Positions 47,285 through 59,194 of a DNA stretch of 64,000 nucleotides are shown here, piece after piece (position 1 is the first letter of the stretch; the number at the start of each line of letters is the position of its first letter). This DNA comes from Amborella trichopoda. Lineage: Eukaryota; Streptophyta; Magnoliopsida; Amborellales; Amborellaceae. The position numbers and the translations under genes were made by a program. The stretch spans positions 5,345,097 to 5,409,096 of the forward strand of contig NW_006499603.1 in the NCBI RefSeq assembly GCF_000471905.2, written 5' to 3'. The notes beneath the pieces were generated by a model, which was not told the DNA's origin, did not search any database, and saw nothing but the letters and a program-made list of their open reading frames with translations.

Positions 47285-48720
47285 GCATCGTCTGAAGTCA
47301 ACGCCGGCTGTGTCTTCCAAAGGCTAATGCTAGTTGAACTCCTAACGTCGGTTGCCTTTCTTGAGGATCAACGTCAGTTACGCTTCGAAACCATCAGCGC
47401 CGGTTGCATGCCAATGGCTAGCACCGGCTGAGTCTGATGACATTCAGCGGCGGTTGCGTGCTAATGGCTAGAGCTGAGTTTGTCAACACTCAGCACCGGT
47501 TGAGAATGTCAAGGCCCAATGGTGGTTGTGTCCTCCAAAGGCCAACATCGGCTGTAATTGGATCTCTCACGTGTCACACCTCGAACTCAGTTGTGTCGAC
47601 TGACAATCGTCGCCACGTCCTTCAGCGCCGCTTGACACACTAGCGAAGGCCAACTGCCACCACATCTCTTGCAACCCTATGCCTTCTCTATGACAGTTCA
47701 CCTCCCATGACTGTTCAACTTCCCTACAACCAATTTGTCCCTTCGGTTTCCCACTGGAACTTCTTCTACATGGGCAAAAAAACCCATTGAAAGACTTCCC
47801 CTGCCTGCGTTTTTGGCTGAGAAGTCACCAAAACCTCTGCAAAATCACAACACTGGAAAAACTTACTTAGAGATTTTCCTCTACCGTGTTTTTTGAAAAA
47901 TCACTACAGCCCCCTGGAAACCCCTTAAAGCTCCTCGAAAAACTCCCAAGACCTGCGAAAGTACCTACCACTGCGCTTCCTGCCTCTTCCACCTTCAAAA
48001 TACCTATGTCAGAGTTCTTCTGTTTCTCAGAAAGTCCCCTGTGCTAACCAGAAAACTCCTGCAAATCCTCGGCAGAGTCTTACTTGCCAGAAAATCGTTG
48101 CTTACTGAAACCTTCCCTGAAAGGTTTCCCCGAAACACTTGACCTCTTGATGGAATCTCCCTTGCTACTTGCCGGAACTTCTATCGGGCACCCTTTACCT
48201 TTGGTGAAAAAGTGAGGAAAATGGGGTCTTAGCCCCCTTATGTAGCCTGCAATACCCTCGAGCACCCTTAACAAATTGGGAATCCTAATCGCATCCAAGG
48301 GAAGCCAAAAGACGATGAGCTAGGATGGGCTTTGACCTAAGGCCCGGAGTCAACATTCATCGCCACCTATAAAATTCCAACAAATGGATAGGAACAGGTC
48401 AGGTTCGGGTCATGAATCAAGTATCAATCCATGCCCAACGCCGGCTACTCGGATGAAGTGACTTGGCACTGGGTGAATTTCAAGCAACCCTGGCACCAGT
48501 TGACTTGGTGCCGGGTGAATTCCGAACAACCCAAGTGCCGGTCGACTTAGCACTGGGTGAATTTCAAACGACCATACTGCTGGTTTACTTATAGTCGGAT
48601 GTGTTCAAACAATGTCATGGCTCGTTCACAGTGCCAACTGAGTTTTAACAACCCAACGCTGGTTGTGTTTTTTAGAACTCAGTACCGGTTGAACACTCAC
48701 AAGAAACAATTATTGCTACC
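47285..48720 (+). repeat. degenerate minisatellite of CCGGTTG / CACCGGCTG units
   Basis: Repeated words GCGCCGGTTGC, AGCACCGGCTGAG, AATGGCTAG and CAACACTCAGCACCGGTTG, irregularly spaced at 30-50 bp. They resemble the core of the LTR minisatellite at 52968-53690. Confidence 0.65.
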
Positions 48721-49254
48721 CCTGACGTCGGCAGTATTTGAAGGCGTCTATTGTGGCCTATTTTCAGTTGAAGCCTTGTGTGTCCTGTCATCCCCAGTGG
48801 AGTTGTACCCAGGCTGTTGCACCCAAGCTGTGACCTATCATCCCCAATGGAGTCAGGAGCAGGCCACTATCCCTCATCTCCATAGAAATCACGCCCATAC
48901 TATAGTCCATTATCCTCAGTGGAGTTAGGGTCATTCTTACCTCTTCAACTCCTGGTGGGTTTGTTTCACACCAAGTTATCTTATCCCTAGGGAATCGTTT
49001 ACCTGTCATAATACAATTCTCCATAGAGTCTCATCTTTCAACCTAGGGCACCACACTTGCCCCCCTAAGCCCTGATGAAGTGCGCTTTTGTTAGCCATTC
49101 TTCATCAATTCACCATTTCCATTTGAGCCCTCAATTTTTGAATGATCTTAACCATTTTATCCCCAGGGAGTCGGATTGCCATCCACATACCTATTCCCCA
49201 TGTAGCTCCACCTACATGGTGGCCTAGCCTCGGTCCGTGCTGTACGTAAAATGC

Positions 49255-49700
49255 ACAGCCTCGGTACTGCATGGTCCTAGCCATGGTCAAAGCTGCATGA
49301 ATTTAAACAATAAAACATGTTCTAGTCGCATGACGTTAAAAGGCTTAGTACGATGGTCCAAACTATGTGATATTAAACTGTAGCGGAGGTCTAGTTGCAC
49401 GACCTTAAACTGCACAGTCCTAGTTGCATGACTTTAAACTGCATAACCACGGTTCAGTTGTATGACCTTAAATAATAGTGCACGTCCTAGCTGCATGATG
49501 TTAAAGGAAACAGCACCACGGTCTCAACTGTATGAACTTAAACTGTAGTGGAGGTCTAGTTGCACGACCTTAAACTGCATGGTCCAAGTTGTATGACTCT
49601 AAACTACATAACAACAGTTCAGCTGTATGACCTTAAATCATAGTGCACGTCCTGGCCGCATGATGTTAAACTATTTTGCACAGGTTTCGGAGGCATGACC
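49255..49700 (+). repeat. ~30-bp minisatellite (GTCCTAGTTGCATGACCTTA type)
   Basis: About 13 units alternate variants such as GTTGCACGACCTTAAACTGC, AGCTGTATGACCTTAAATCA and GGTCGCATGACGTTAAA. Two or three further units occur at 50040-50140. Confidence 0.85.
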
Positions 49701-52386
49701 TTTAAAACTTGCCACCACATGCACGCACACAACTTTTACGTGCATCTTCAAGCACATTTTGCCTAACCGACTTTTTCGTGTGCATGCATCACCTTCACCA
49801 TCTCGCCAGTGAGTTCATTCCTTTCATCATCCTACATCATTCCCCAATGAATCTCACCCACGCTCACAAAATGGTGAACCATCACACCATCCATACTCAT
49901 TGTAAGTTAGTGAGTCACCTTCGTCCACTCACATTCCATTCATACATCATCCATCTTTCATAGGTAACCTAATGCCTTTTCTCCAAGTGAGTCAAACCAC
50001 CACCATACTCACTCCATGGCCTCCACAGACTACCATTCATCACCACCACAGTCCAGCTGTATGAACTTAAACCATAGTGCACGTCCTGGTCGCATGACGT
50101 TAAATTATTTCGTATAGGTCCCGGAGGCATGACCTTAAACATGCCTTTACAAAAAAGAATGATGAAATAACAGGCATGGTGGATACCTTAACAAGGGAAT
50201 GTTATGAGTAAATATGACGGATGGGCCAGATCACATAACCATGAGTAAAAGAGTTCCGTGAATAAAAACCGGGCATGATGAAATCCCGAAAGGGCATCGT
50301 GAGTAAAAATGGATGAAAAGGGTGGATGCAGGTTGATGCAGCACTCGCCTCAATAGGTTTCTTCAGCTCTCACTCAAAAAAAAAAAAAAAATCCTAGGTA
50401 ACAAAATGCCAGGAATAAAAAAATACGAGCTTCAAGGAAAACATTCCGATAGCATGAGTCCAACTACAAAAAGACTCGAAGGACGGAAGACTCGCCAAGA
50501 CGGCAAGACAAGTCTCATGAGGAAGAACATTATTCCCATGAGGTCACAAACACACTCTAGAAACAAACACTACAATAGCAAGGAACTAAAAAAGCCAGGG
50601 TGAAACCTGTCAGAGACTTCAGCTTGCTTAACCAGCAGGCTCAGACCTTTGGGATCGGCTAATAAAACTGCCCTCGACTAGACCCCGTAGACGAGACCCA
50701 CAGCGGTACTCTGATTCTCAAAAGCAAACCTGGTGTAGCAGCAGATAGCACCGACCAAAAGCAAACAAACTAACCCAAACCAAATGAGAACAATGCCCTT
50801 CGACATGGCTCTCAATTGCCACTCGGGCTTGATTTTGATTGACAAGGTCCATACAAAATCCTCAACTTCATAATCACAAACAATCTGCACCAAGGTAAGG
50901 ACTTCGACAAGATCCCTAAAAACAGTCTATTCTCCCCCTAAAGTCTCAACAGACGGACCCGCGAACAATGCATCCCTACATCGAAGCATCTTAGTTACAC
51001 CGTTACGTGAATCTCCTCGACGTTCACGTGGTCCTGAGGCTAGGAAGAAAAAAAGTAAAAGCTGAAGGAAATTTTTTGAATGGTTGTCCTTCTTGCTTCC
51101 CTTGAAGCACAACATTCGGTGGGGCAAGCTGTTTGAACATATATTTTCAGCACCTAGTCCCTGATAAGAAATAGGTCAATAAAGCCTACAAAACAGTGGA
51201 AATTCTTGATAGTCTCATAATGGCCCCAGAATTGGTCAAGATCTCCATCAGCACTTCAAGAGACCACCTGCCATGTTGCATCATGATCAAATATGTCTAA
51301 GGTAGTGAACACAAAAAAACATTTCAACAAAATCGGTCTATAGCACCTTGAAATGGACCTTGTAACTAGAGTCATACATTTTGTGTGTAAAACAACTGCG
51401 GGACTACCGTCTTGAGATTCGACATGGTGTAAAAACTTTCGACTTAATCGGGCACTCCAAAACAAAGCTATGGGTAAAATATGAAAAGGGATAGGCCGCA
51501 CACTATTCCCATGTGGCCACTCTGCATTAAAACACCATCAAAAGTGGTTGTTTTTATAGTCACAAGCAATCACGGATCACTCCCAAATTTGGTGAGCGTG
51601 TTTGTTTCATCAAGGTGAGCAATTCGATATGTGGTACGCCCCATGATGACGCCCGAGCAAAGAGAAAAACTAGATGAAAGTGGCTGATCCATGAAGGAAG
51701 TTGCAAAAAATTTAGCAATAGCACACCTCGTTTGAGCAGCCAGATCACGACGCTTGCAAACTCGATCGGCACGAAACCAATCGTATTATGTGCGTGAGGT
51801 TCGAGGCTATCTCTTGTCTAAATCTCGCATACAATGAACGGTTGGATTTCACACACAAAGGCATCAAAACTGTTATAAATTTCGGCTATCGAATTTCAAG
51901 ATTTCAGTCAAAACTCATGATGACAAAATCTTCATCAGAACACGAAATCAAGTTACATTTATTGCAACGTGATCGTGATAGCATGCTCAGTGTGATTCAA
52001 TGAAGAAGTCATGAAGAAACATCAAGGAAAGAGCACACAATAGATCCAAAGTTTGCAAGATTCATCCAAAATTCAAGTCTCATGCTCATGACTCAAAAAC
52101 ATGATTCATGGCTCGAAGTTGGTATCAAAATGATCGCCATGCTGAGCCCTACTAGAAAAAAATAATGTTTTGATCAAACCAGGCTTCAGAATGACCCCGG
52201 GTCATTCACGAAAGATCACTCAAGTTCTCGGGCAGCAGCAGGGATTGTTCTTGAATTTCACACATTTTAGTAAGGGTAAAACAGTCCTTTTGAGCCCATT
52301 TTTTGAATTTCTTTGCATTCAATTAATTTGTAATTATCTTCATTTCTAGGTAGTTATTGGGCGTACACCCACGTTTTAGCTAAATT

Positions 52387-52452
52387 CTATATAAACAAGT
52401 AATGCCTCACTGTACAAAGGATGGATTCATTCTTCTTGGATCAATCAATAAA
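52387..52452 (+). promoter_or_regulatory. LTR TATA-like box and polyadenylation signal
   Basis: CTATATAAA at 52387-52395 and AATAAA at 52447-52452 lie about 55 bp apart in the LTR, in the order expected for the U3/R boundary. Function is inferred. Confidence 0.6.
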
Positions 52453-52489
52453 ATTCTGAATTTTTCTTAAGCTTGTGGGTACATCTTGG

Positions 52490-52965
52490 AGAGAGAGAGA
52501 GAGAGGAGAGAGAAGAAAGGGGTCGACACCCTTCAGGCAGGTAATTTTCTCTCTCCTCCCTTCTTTCTCTCTCCTTCCCTCTTTCTCTCTCCTTCCCTCT
52601 TTCCCTCTCCTACCCTCTTTCTCGTCTCTCTCTTTCTCTCTCCTTCCCTCTATCTCATCTCTATCACTTTCTCCCTCCTCCCCTCTTTCTCGTCTCAATC
52701 TCTTTCTCTCTCCTCCCCTCTTTCTCATCTCTATCTCTATCTCTCTTCTTCTCATCTCTATCTCTTTCTCTCTCCTCCCCTCTTTCTCATCTCTATCTCT
52801 TTCTCTCTCCTCCCCTCTTTCTCATCTCTATCTATTTCTCTCTCCTATCTCTCATTTATATATTTTCTCTCTCTTATTCTCATCTCTCTCTTTCTCTCTC
52901 TTATTCTCGTCTCTATCTCTTTCTCTCTCTTCTTCTCATCTCTATCTCCTTCCTTTCTTCGTTTA
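52490..52965 (+). repeat. CT-rich (GA-rich on minus) low-complexity tract
   Basis: Nearly pure pyrimidine, built of CTCTCTCCTTCCCTCTTT and CTCATCTCTATCTCTTT variants. Open frames here are composition artefacts. Confidence 0.95.
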
Positions 52966-52967
52966 AT

Positions 52968-53690
52968 GCAGTCGGTGAAGCTTAGTGCCGGCTGGATTTC
53001 TCTCTCCTTATCTTATGTTACAGTCGGTGAAGCTTAGCGCCAACTGGATTACTCTCTCCTTCTCTTTTGTTACAGTCGGTGACCCTTCGCATTGGCTGGA
53101 TTTCTCTTTCTCCTTCTCTTCTGTTGCAGTCAATGTAGCCTAGCACCGGCTCGATTTCTCTTTCTCCTTCTCTTCTGTTGCAGTCAGCAAAGCTTAGCGT
53201 CGGCTTGATTTTTCTCTCTCTCTCTTCTATAACTGTCGATTAAGCTTAATGTCAGTTCGATTTCCTCTCTTCCTTTTCTTTCATCACAACCGGTGAAGCC
53301 TAGCATCGGCTAGGTTTCTCTCTTTCTTCTCTTCCGTCACAGTCGGTGAAGCCTAGCGTCGGCTCGATCTCTCTCTTGCTCCTCTTCCATCACGACAGAC
53401 GTAAGCTTAGCGCCAGTTGGGTCTCTCCCTTTCTTCTCTTCTGGTACAGTCGACGAAGCCTAGTTCCAACTGCATCTTCTCTCTCTTCTTTTGACACAAT
53501 CGATGAAACCTAGTACCGACTGTGTTTTCTCTCTCTACTTCTATTATAGTCGACGAAGCCTAGTGCGGGCTGCGTCTTCTCTCTCTTCTCCTCTGTATAA
53601 CACAATCGGTTAAGCCGAACACCAACTGCATTCTTTCTCTCTTCCTTCTAACACAGTCGGCAACGCCTAGCGTTGACTGCATCTTCCTTC
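52968..53690 (+). repeat. LTR minisatellite, core GTCGGTGAAGCTTAGCGCCGGCT-like
   Basis: About twelve units of roughly 55-60 bp. Each has a core such as AGTCGGTGAAGCTTAG then CGCCGGCTGG, separated by CT-rich spacers ending TTACA or TCACA. The core can fold (AGTCGGTG with CGCCGGCT, using G-T pairs). Differences between units are mostly C-T and G-A changes. Confidence 0.88.
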
Positions 53691-54493
53691 CCTCTCTCTC
53701 TTTTATTCTCTCACCTTTCATATTCTTCTCTTCCTTTTTTCTCCCTCCTTCCTTCTGCTCCCTTCTTCTCTTATTTCATTTATTGTTCTTTCCTCATAAT
53801 CATCATTTTGTTATTCTTTCATTCGACTAAGAGGGATTGAGGTTAGCCTCTCAAGGTAGTCTTATCGTTTAGTAGTAATGTTGTCATGCCAAGATTACTT
53901 GGCTCGGTTTATTACCATGACAGACTAACCATTGTGCCTAGCTAGTCGGTACTAGTAATGACATCTAGTAGTAATCCTGTGAGCCGGTCTTAGTTATCGA
54001 GCAGGCTTTGCTACCACGTCAGGCCAATTATTCACTAGCTTAGTGACCGCTTTGATCATCCTGCTCAGTGAAATTCTTCTCTCCCCTGTCTTTCATCCCG
54101 TATTTTTCTCTTCTTCTTTTTGAATGCGCATGCTTGTGTACGTTCATCGAAGAGGAAAAGGGTGAGGTCTGACCCACCTATCTTACAACCTTTGCCATAT
54201 GTGTGTGATTGTAGAAAACAGAAGAATACAAGCCAAGGAAGGAGATTCCAAACCAGTTTTATTACTGGGGGGCTTTCTTTGTGATTTAAGAGGATGCCCA
54301 CACGAGCCGACCTGGGTAAGTCTTGAACCCACCTTAAATTCCTATCTCACCGATTGGTAACACTTGCCTCGGTTCTCAAACAATATTTCCGAGAGAGCGA
54401 TCTCAAAAACGTCTCGAGTCTTCCCTCGAAACCTGAGACGTGTGTCGCCCGATCCTCAAAGGATCTGGAGGGCAAGATCGAGGCACCTAACCA

Positions 54494-55430
54494 CTTGTCT
54501 TAAGGCAATGCACATTCATATCAGAAGGCGATGAAGTGTAAGGTTCGGTGAAAGATGAAAAAGAGAAGAGAGCTTGACATAGGGATGCGACTAGCATGAC
54601 AACCAGAAATTATCAACTCGTATTGGTAGCAGGACGAGCATGGTTCTCAGGACCAGCACGGCGGCAATACTACTCGAAACTGAGGTCAGCGAGTCAATGA
54701 TAGGCTAGGTCTACCCTCAGTCAAGTGAGAGGAGAAAGACGTGAGAGGAAAGAATGAGATGACAAAGAGAAGGGGAAATCCAGACTTCAATAGGAATCGT
54801 CGTTGACAATGCGAGGAGACGACACATCCCTTAAGGACGGTGCTGACTCCTGACGAGGCACACGATGATGGTTTCTCCTAAGTTGCACGGTGAGAGGAGT
54901 GGGATGCAGGGATAACGACGATGGGCACTGATCTTACGAAGGAAGCTCATGAATAGCGATGGGTGTCGCCAGAACCTCTAGCAAGTGGAAATAGGTATCA
55001 TCATCTTTGCTAGACGTGCAGTGGAGGAAGACCCCTGCAGGCGACAACAAACTTCATCGTTTGGGTTCTTAGGCGAGACGTCACAGCTACATCTGTGGGC
55101 CGCGGTAGGCAGTGCCATCTATAGACTTCACTGGAAGAAACAGAAAGATGAATAGAAGGGGAGGGGGAGTCGTCCATGGCACTGCCATCGCCATGCCCAA
55201 CCCATGAGATCAAGGGAGAGGCATGCACGACACTGCCACTGCCATCCACAATCTCTACTAGAAACGCAAACGAAGAAGAGGGAGAAGAGAGGGAAGAAGA
55301 GAGAGAGAAGAATAAAAGAAAAAGGAGAGGAAGAAGGTTTACCTCAACCTTAGGGGTACCGGTCAAAAGTTTCTCTCACCTCACTCTCTCTCAAACGTAA
55401 CACTAACAGAAAGAGAAACTTGTATTAAGT
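54494..55430 (-). other. sequence between the two Tat elements, probably 3' region of the minus element
   Basis: It follows the plus element's LTR end without a gap. Beyond about 55430 the minus element's 3' region parts from the plus element's. Open frames (for example 55010-55366, minus) are rich in S/L and match nothing known. Confidence 0.5.
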
Positions 55431-55501
55431 GAAAAGAGTTAGCATTTTGTTTGGACTATCTAGCTTGTTTTCACATTGACTCCCTTTCTTTTGAATATAC
55501 A

Positions 55502-56490
55502 TCATTGATAATACTTCTTTAGGTATCGCCCGTTGATTGGGGGCATTACCTCTTCCCCATCAAGATGTGCTAATATGTAGGCTCCGTTGGGTGACACCTT
55601 TTTTACTGTAAAGGGACCTTCCCACTTAGGCTCAAACTTCCCTTTGCGCCGGCTGTGCATGCCAATAGGCCTCTTGACAACTAAGACTAGATCACCATGA
55701 GTGAATGAGCGTATCTTGACAGACTTGTCAAAAGCCCTCTTCTTCCTCCCTTGGTTGAGTTCAAGGTTCTGTTGAGCTTCTAACCTTTTTCCGTCGAGTG
55801 CATCCAATTCTTGATAACAGAGCTTGACTATCTCATCTTCAGTTATTCCTTGGTGAATAGCGACTCGGAGTGAAGGGATTTATACTTAGAGAGGTAAAAC
55901 TGCTTTAGCCCCATAGACCAGAGAATAAGGAGTGGAATCAGTAGAATTTGATTTAGTGGTACGATAAGCCCACAGTGCTTCAGGAAGCTTCTCATGTCAG
56001 TTCTTCCTTGTTTTTGAAATCGACTTTCTTAGAACATTGCACAGAGTCTTATGGAAAGCCTCAGCTAATCCATTCGCCCGAGGGTGGTACATAGTCGAGT
56101 ACCTTCATTTGAAACTAAACTGGTTAACTAAGAGATCAATGTGATGACTCCTAAACTAAGGGCCGTTGTCAGATATTATCCGGTCGGGCATTTCGAAGCT
56201 GTATATGAAATGATGTCGAATGAAGTAGGCCACCAATGTCCCAGGAACTTGCTTAAGGGGGAATGCTTTAGCCCACTAGATAATCTGTTGCAGCTAGAAT
56301 AAAAACATGGCTCATTGTGGAAGGACGGTCAATAGGCCCTACGATGTCCATACCCCATTGTGAGATGGGGCATGATGCAACCATAGGGTGTAAGGGCTCT
56401 GGAGGCTGGTGAACTAGGCTGGACTGTATTTGAAATACTTGGCACTTTTGCCATAGCTTAAGGAATCGGCTATCATGAAAGGCCAATAGT
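55502..56490 (-). mobile_element. integrase region of the minus Tat element
   Basis: WGMDIVGPIDRPSTMSHVF lies near 56345 and the C-terminal KWEGPFTVKKVSPNGAYIL near 55600. Broken. Confidence 0.87.
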
Positions 56491-56979
56491 ATCCCAACTT
56501 GCGTATTCGTTCATAGAGCTTGGGATCGGACTAGTGTAGTCCACAGATCCCTGAGTTGACTTCTTCTAACACCTTACTTGCTCCTTGGATATCGACCCAA
56601 CTAAGAAGAATATCATCAAATGACCGTTTGAATCGAGGAGGGTATACTTGGTGGACATTTGACATATGCTATTCCATTCAAAACGATCTTTTGGGAGCTT
56701 GCCATGTTTTAGGAAACTGGTGATGGGCTCTCTCCAATCTTCTACCTGCTCAGTTTCTGCGCATATTGGGTCAAAGAATTCTGGTCCCTGATTTTGACCC
56801 TTAGCACCTTGACTATGTGTTATTGCTTGTTTAGTTTTGATTACTTTTTTGGCCCATAAAAGTGCTCCAAATGAGTAAGGGGGACACTCTGGGAAGATAT
56901 TTCTCTCGTCATCTGCATCGACATCGGTTCTTAGTTCGATGTGTCTCCATTCTGCCACCCAAACAAGCATGAGCACTGA

Positions 56980-57300
56980 TGAGGACAACTGAATTGTAGC
57001 GTTGAGCTTTGCGAGTACAATGGCCCATGAATTTAGCCTCCTGGGGATGTGACTTAGGGATGCGTCTTCAAACTGGGCTATATATGACTTTACGGTATCG
57101 TGACAAGGCTTGAGGATATCTTTTCTCACATCATAGATCCCTTTGAGTTGCCAGATAACCAACTTAGAGTCGCCATAGATCTTAAGCTGCTCCAAGTCGA
57201 GATCAAAGGCTATCTCGAGTCCGATTATAAGGGCATGATATTCTGCCTCATTATGAGAACCAGCTTGAGCGAGAGAGAAAGAAAGTGGCAATACCTCTGG
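56980..57300 (-). mobile_element. second, archaeal-type RNase H of the minus Tat element
   Basis: SHNEAEYHALIIGLEIAFDL, KIYGDSKLVIWQLKG and HIPRRLNS, the same additional RNase H as in the plus copy. Confidence 0.85.
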
Positions 57301-57399
57301 GCGTCAGGAATACTACTCTGGTACCTCCTCCATTTGATTGGAAAGCTCCCTCGATGTATAACTCCCACATATGAATAAGGTCAGCACATAATACTTCTT

Positions 57400-59165
57400 C
57401 ATCAGGGAGCTCGCTTGATAAATGAGATTCTATCGGTACAGAATGTGCCGCGAGAAAGATAGCTAAGGCCTGGCCCTTGATAGCCTTCTGTGGGACATAC
57501 ATGATGTCGAACTTCATCAGCAATAGTGCACACTTAGCTAGGCGTCCCGACAAGAATGGGCATGTCATGAGAGACTTTACAGGATCAACTTTTGATATAA
57601 GTTTCACTTCATGACCGAGTTTTTGTACTGCGAAGATCTGGGCTAGACACATCTTCTCAATAGGGGGATAACTCTTCTCGCCCCCTTGCATCCTGCGACT
57701 AAGATAATATAAAATGGTTTCCTTTCCTTCTTCATTCTTTGTGCCAACAATTCTCCGAGGGACTCATCCAAAGCAGTCCCATATAAAATGAGGGGTCTTC
57801 CCAACACTGGTGTCGAGAGTACTAGAGGATTGAGTAAATAATGCTTGATGTCATCAAGGGTTGCTTGACATGCTTCATCCCAAATGAATGGGGTATCTTT
57901 CTTTAGCAGGTGTATAAAGGGTTTACAACGACCTGAGAGGTTCGAGATGAACCTGTGAATGTATACCAGTTGCCCTTGGAGGGAGTGCAGTTCTTGAAGT
58001 AAACTCGGTGACAGCATTTCTTGGATTTCCTTGATCTTAACTTGCTCAACTTCAAACCCTCGATGTCTGACGATGAACCCCAAGAATTTTCCCGAACGCA
58101 CACCAAAAGCGCATTTCAGTGGGTTCATTTTTAGCTGATGGAGACGCAAGCGCTTGAAGACCTTTTCAAGATCTCTCATATGAGTGTCCTTCTCTTTTGA
58201 TTCTACTACTAGGTCATTGACATTACACTCCACCTCTTTGTGCATCATGTCTCAGAAAATGGTCATCATTGCTCTCTGGTATGTGGTGTCGGCATTCTTT
58301 AATCCAAAAGGCATCATTGTGTAACATAAGACCCCTTTCGAAGTTAAGAATGGTGTGGCCTCTTCATCTTCAGGCGCCATACTTATCTAATTATACCTGG
58401 AGTATCCATCCATGAAGGAAAAGATTTGAAAATGAGTTGTGGAGTCGATAAGCATCTCGCTGAATGGCAACGAGAAGTCATCCTTGGGACAAGCGATATT
58501 CAAATCACGAAAGTCAATAAAGACCCTGATTTGACAATTCTTCTTCTTGACCCGAACGACATTTGCTAGCCATTTTGGGTACTTGACTTCACAGATGAAA
58601 CCTGCTTGTCTAAGTTTTGTTATCTTAGTATCTATCTGTATTTCAAGATCAGGCCTGAAACTTCTTGATTTCTGTTGACAAGTTTGACAGTCAGATCAAT
58701 GTCGAGACGGTGAACAGTGACTTGAGGGTCTAAACCGGGCTTCTCATGGTAATGCCAAGCAAAGACGTCCCGGTTCGTTTTCAAGAATGCAACGAACTCC
58801 CTATTCTCGTTTAGAGACATTCTTGCTGAAATGAAGATGGGTGGGGTCCGCTTCATCTCCAATATTTTTTCTTCTAATTCGTCAGTTGTGGCTAGGCCAC
58901 CTTCTTCAAATTCGTCTGGTGTCTCTTGCAACTCTTCATCATTATTTTCAGTGATCTTGTGATTGACCTCAAATGCAGAGACCCTTGATCCTAACATCTC
59001 TGCCTCTGATGAAAGCTCAGAGTGGATTATAATTTCTGCATCTTTCCCTGTTTGAGGAAGGGAAGGTCTTCCATAAACAAGGGTTGTTTCTCGGACTGCA
59101 GGAGTTTGTCTTGGAGAACACAAGAAATATGGGATTCGATGATTGTAGTGCAAGAAGTATGTCAA
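57400..59165 (-). mobile_element. RT and first RNase H of the minus Tat element
   Basis: RT linker FAWHYHEKPGLDPQV (about 58740), HQLKMNPLKCAFGVRSGKF (about 58110), and an RNase H stretch with FIWDEACQATLDDIKHYL and KAIKGQALAIFLA. The site occupied by the solo LTR in the plus copy is uninterrupted here (about 57900). Broken. Confidence 0.87.
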
Positions 59166-59194
59166 TGCGAATCACTCGGCCTTTGAGAAGCTAT

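Larger units (their letters stand above)
46561..51129 (+). mobile_element. long non-coding 3' region of the plus Tat element
   Basis: 4.6 kb between integrase and the 3' LTR with no domain on either strand, as is usual in this group. It is dominated by minisatellites (47285-48720, 49255-49700 and 50040-50140). A purine-rich stretch with GGTGGGGCAAGC directly before 51130 is the likely polypurine tract. Confidence 0.75.
37051..54493 (+). mobile_element. Ty3/gypsy Tat-type (dual RNase H) LTR element, broken, plus strand
   Basis: Parts in order: truncated 5' LTR (37051-37575), primer site, leader and gag-like region, RT, RNase H, a second RNase H of archaeal type, integrase, a 4.6-kb non-coding 3' region, then a full 3' LTR (51130-54493). 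The second RNase H and the long 3' non-coding region place it in the Tat group of plant Ty3/gypsy elements. It is broken in many places (ten or more) and old. A solo LTR of another family sits in pol, and a 20-N gap lies in integrase. Confidence 0.9.
51130..54493 (+). repeat. 3' LTR of the plus Tat element (3364 bp)
   Basis: Starts TGTTTGAACA and ends CACCTAACCA. The start is confirmed by the inverted fragment ending at 37050 and the end by the 5' LTR remnant. It contains a TATA-like box, a polyadenylation signal, a CT-rich block and a minisatellite. Confidence 0.85.

Noticed and set aside
52441-53037. Overlapping long frames rich in S, L, F or in R, E, K
   Set aside because: They lie in a CT-rich tract and every frame is open because of composition. 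No domain.
55010-55400. Frames on both strands between the Tat elements
   Set aside because: Low-complexity S/L or E/K composition, no domain, and a position expected to be non-coding 3' region.
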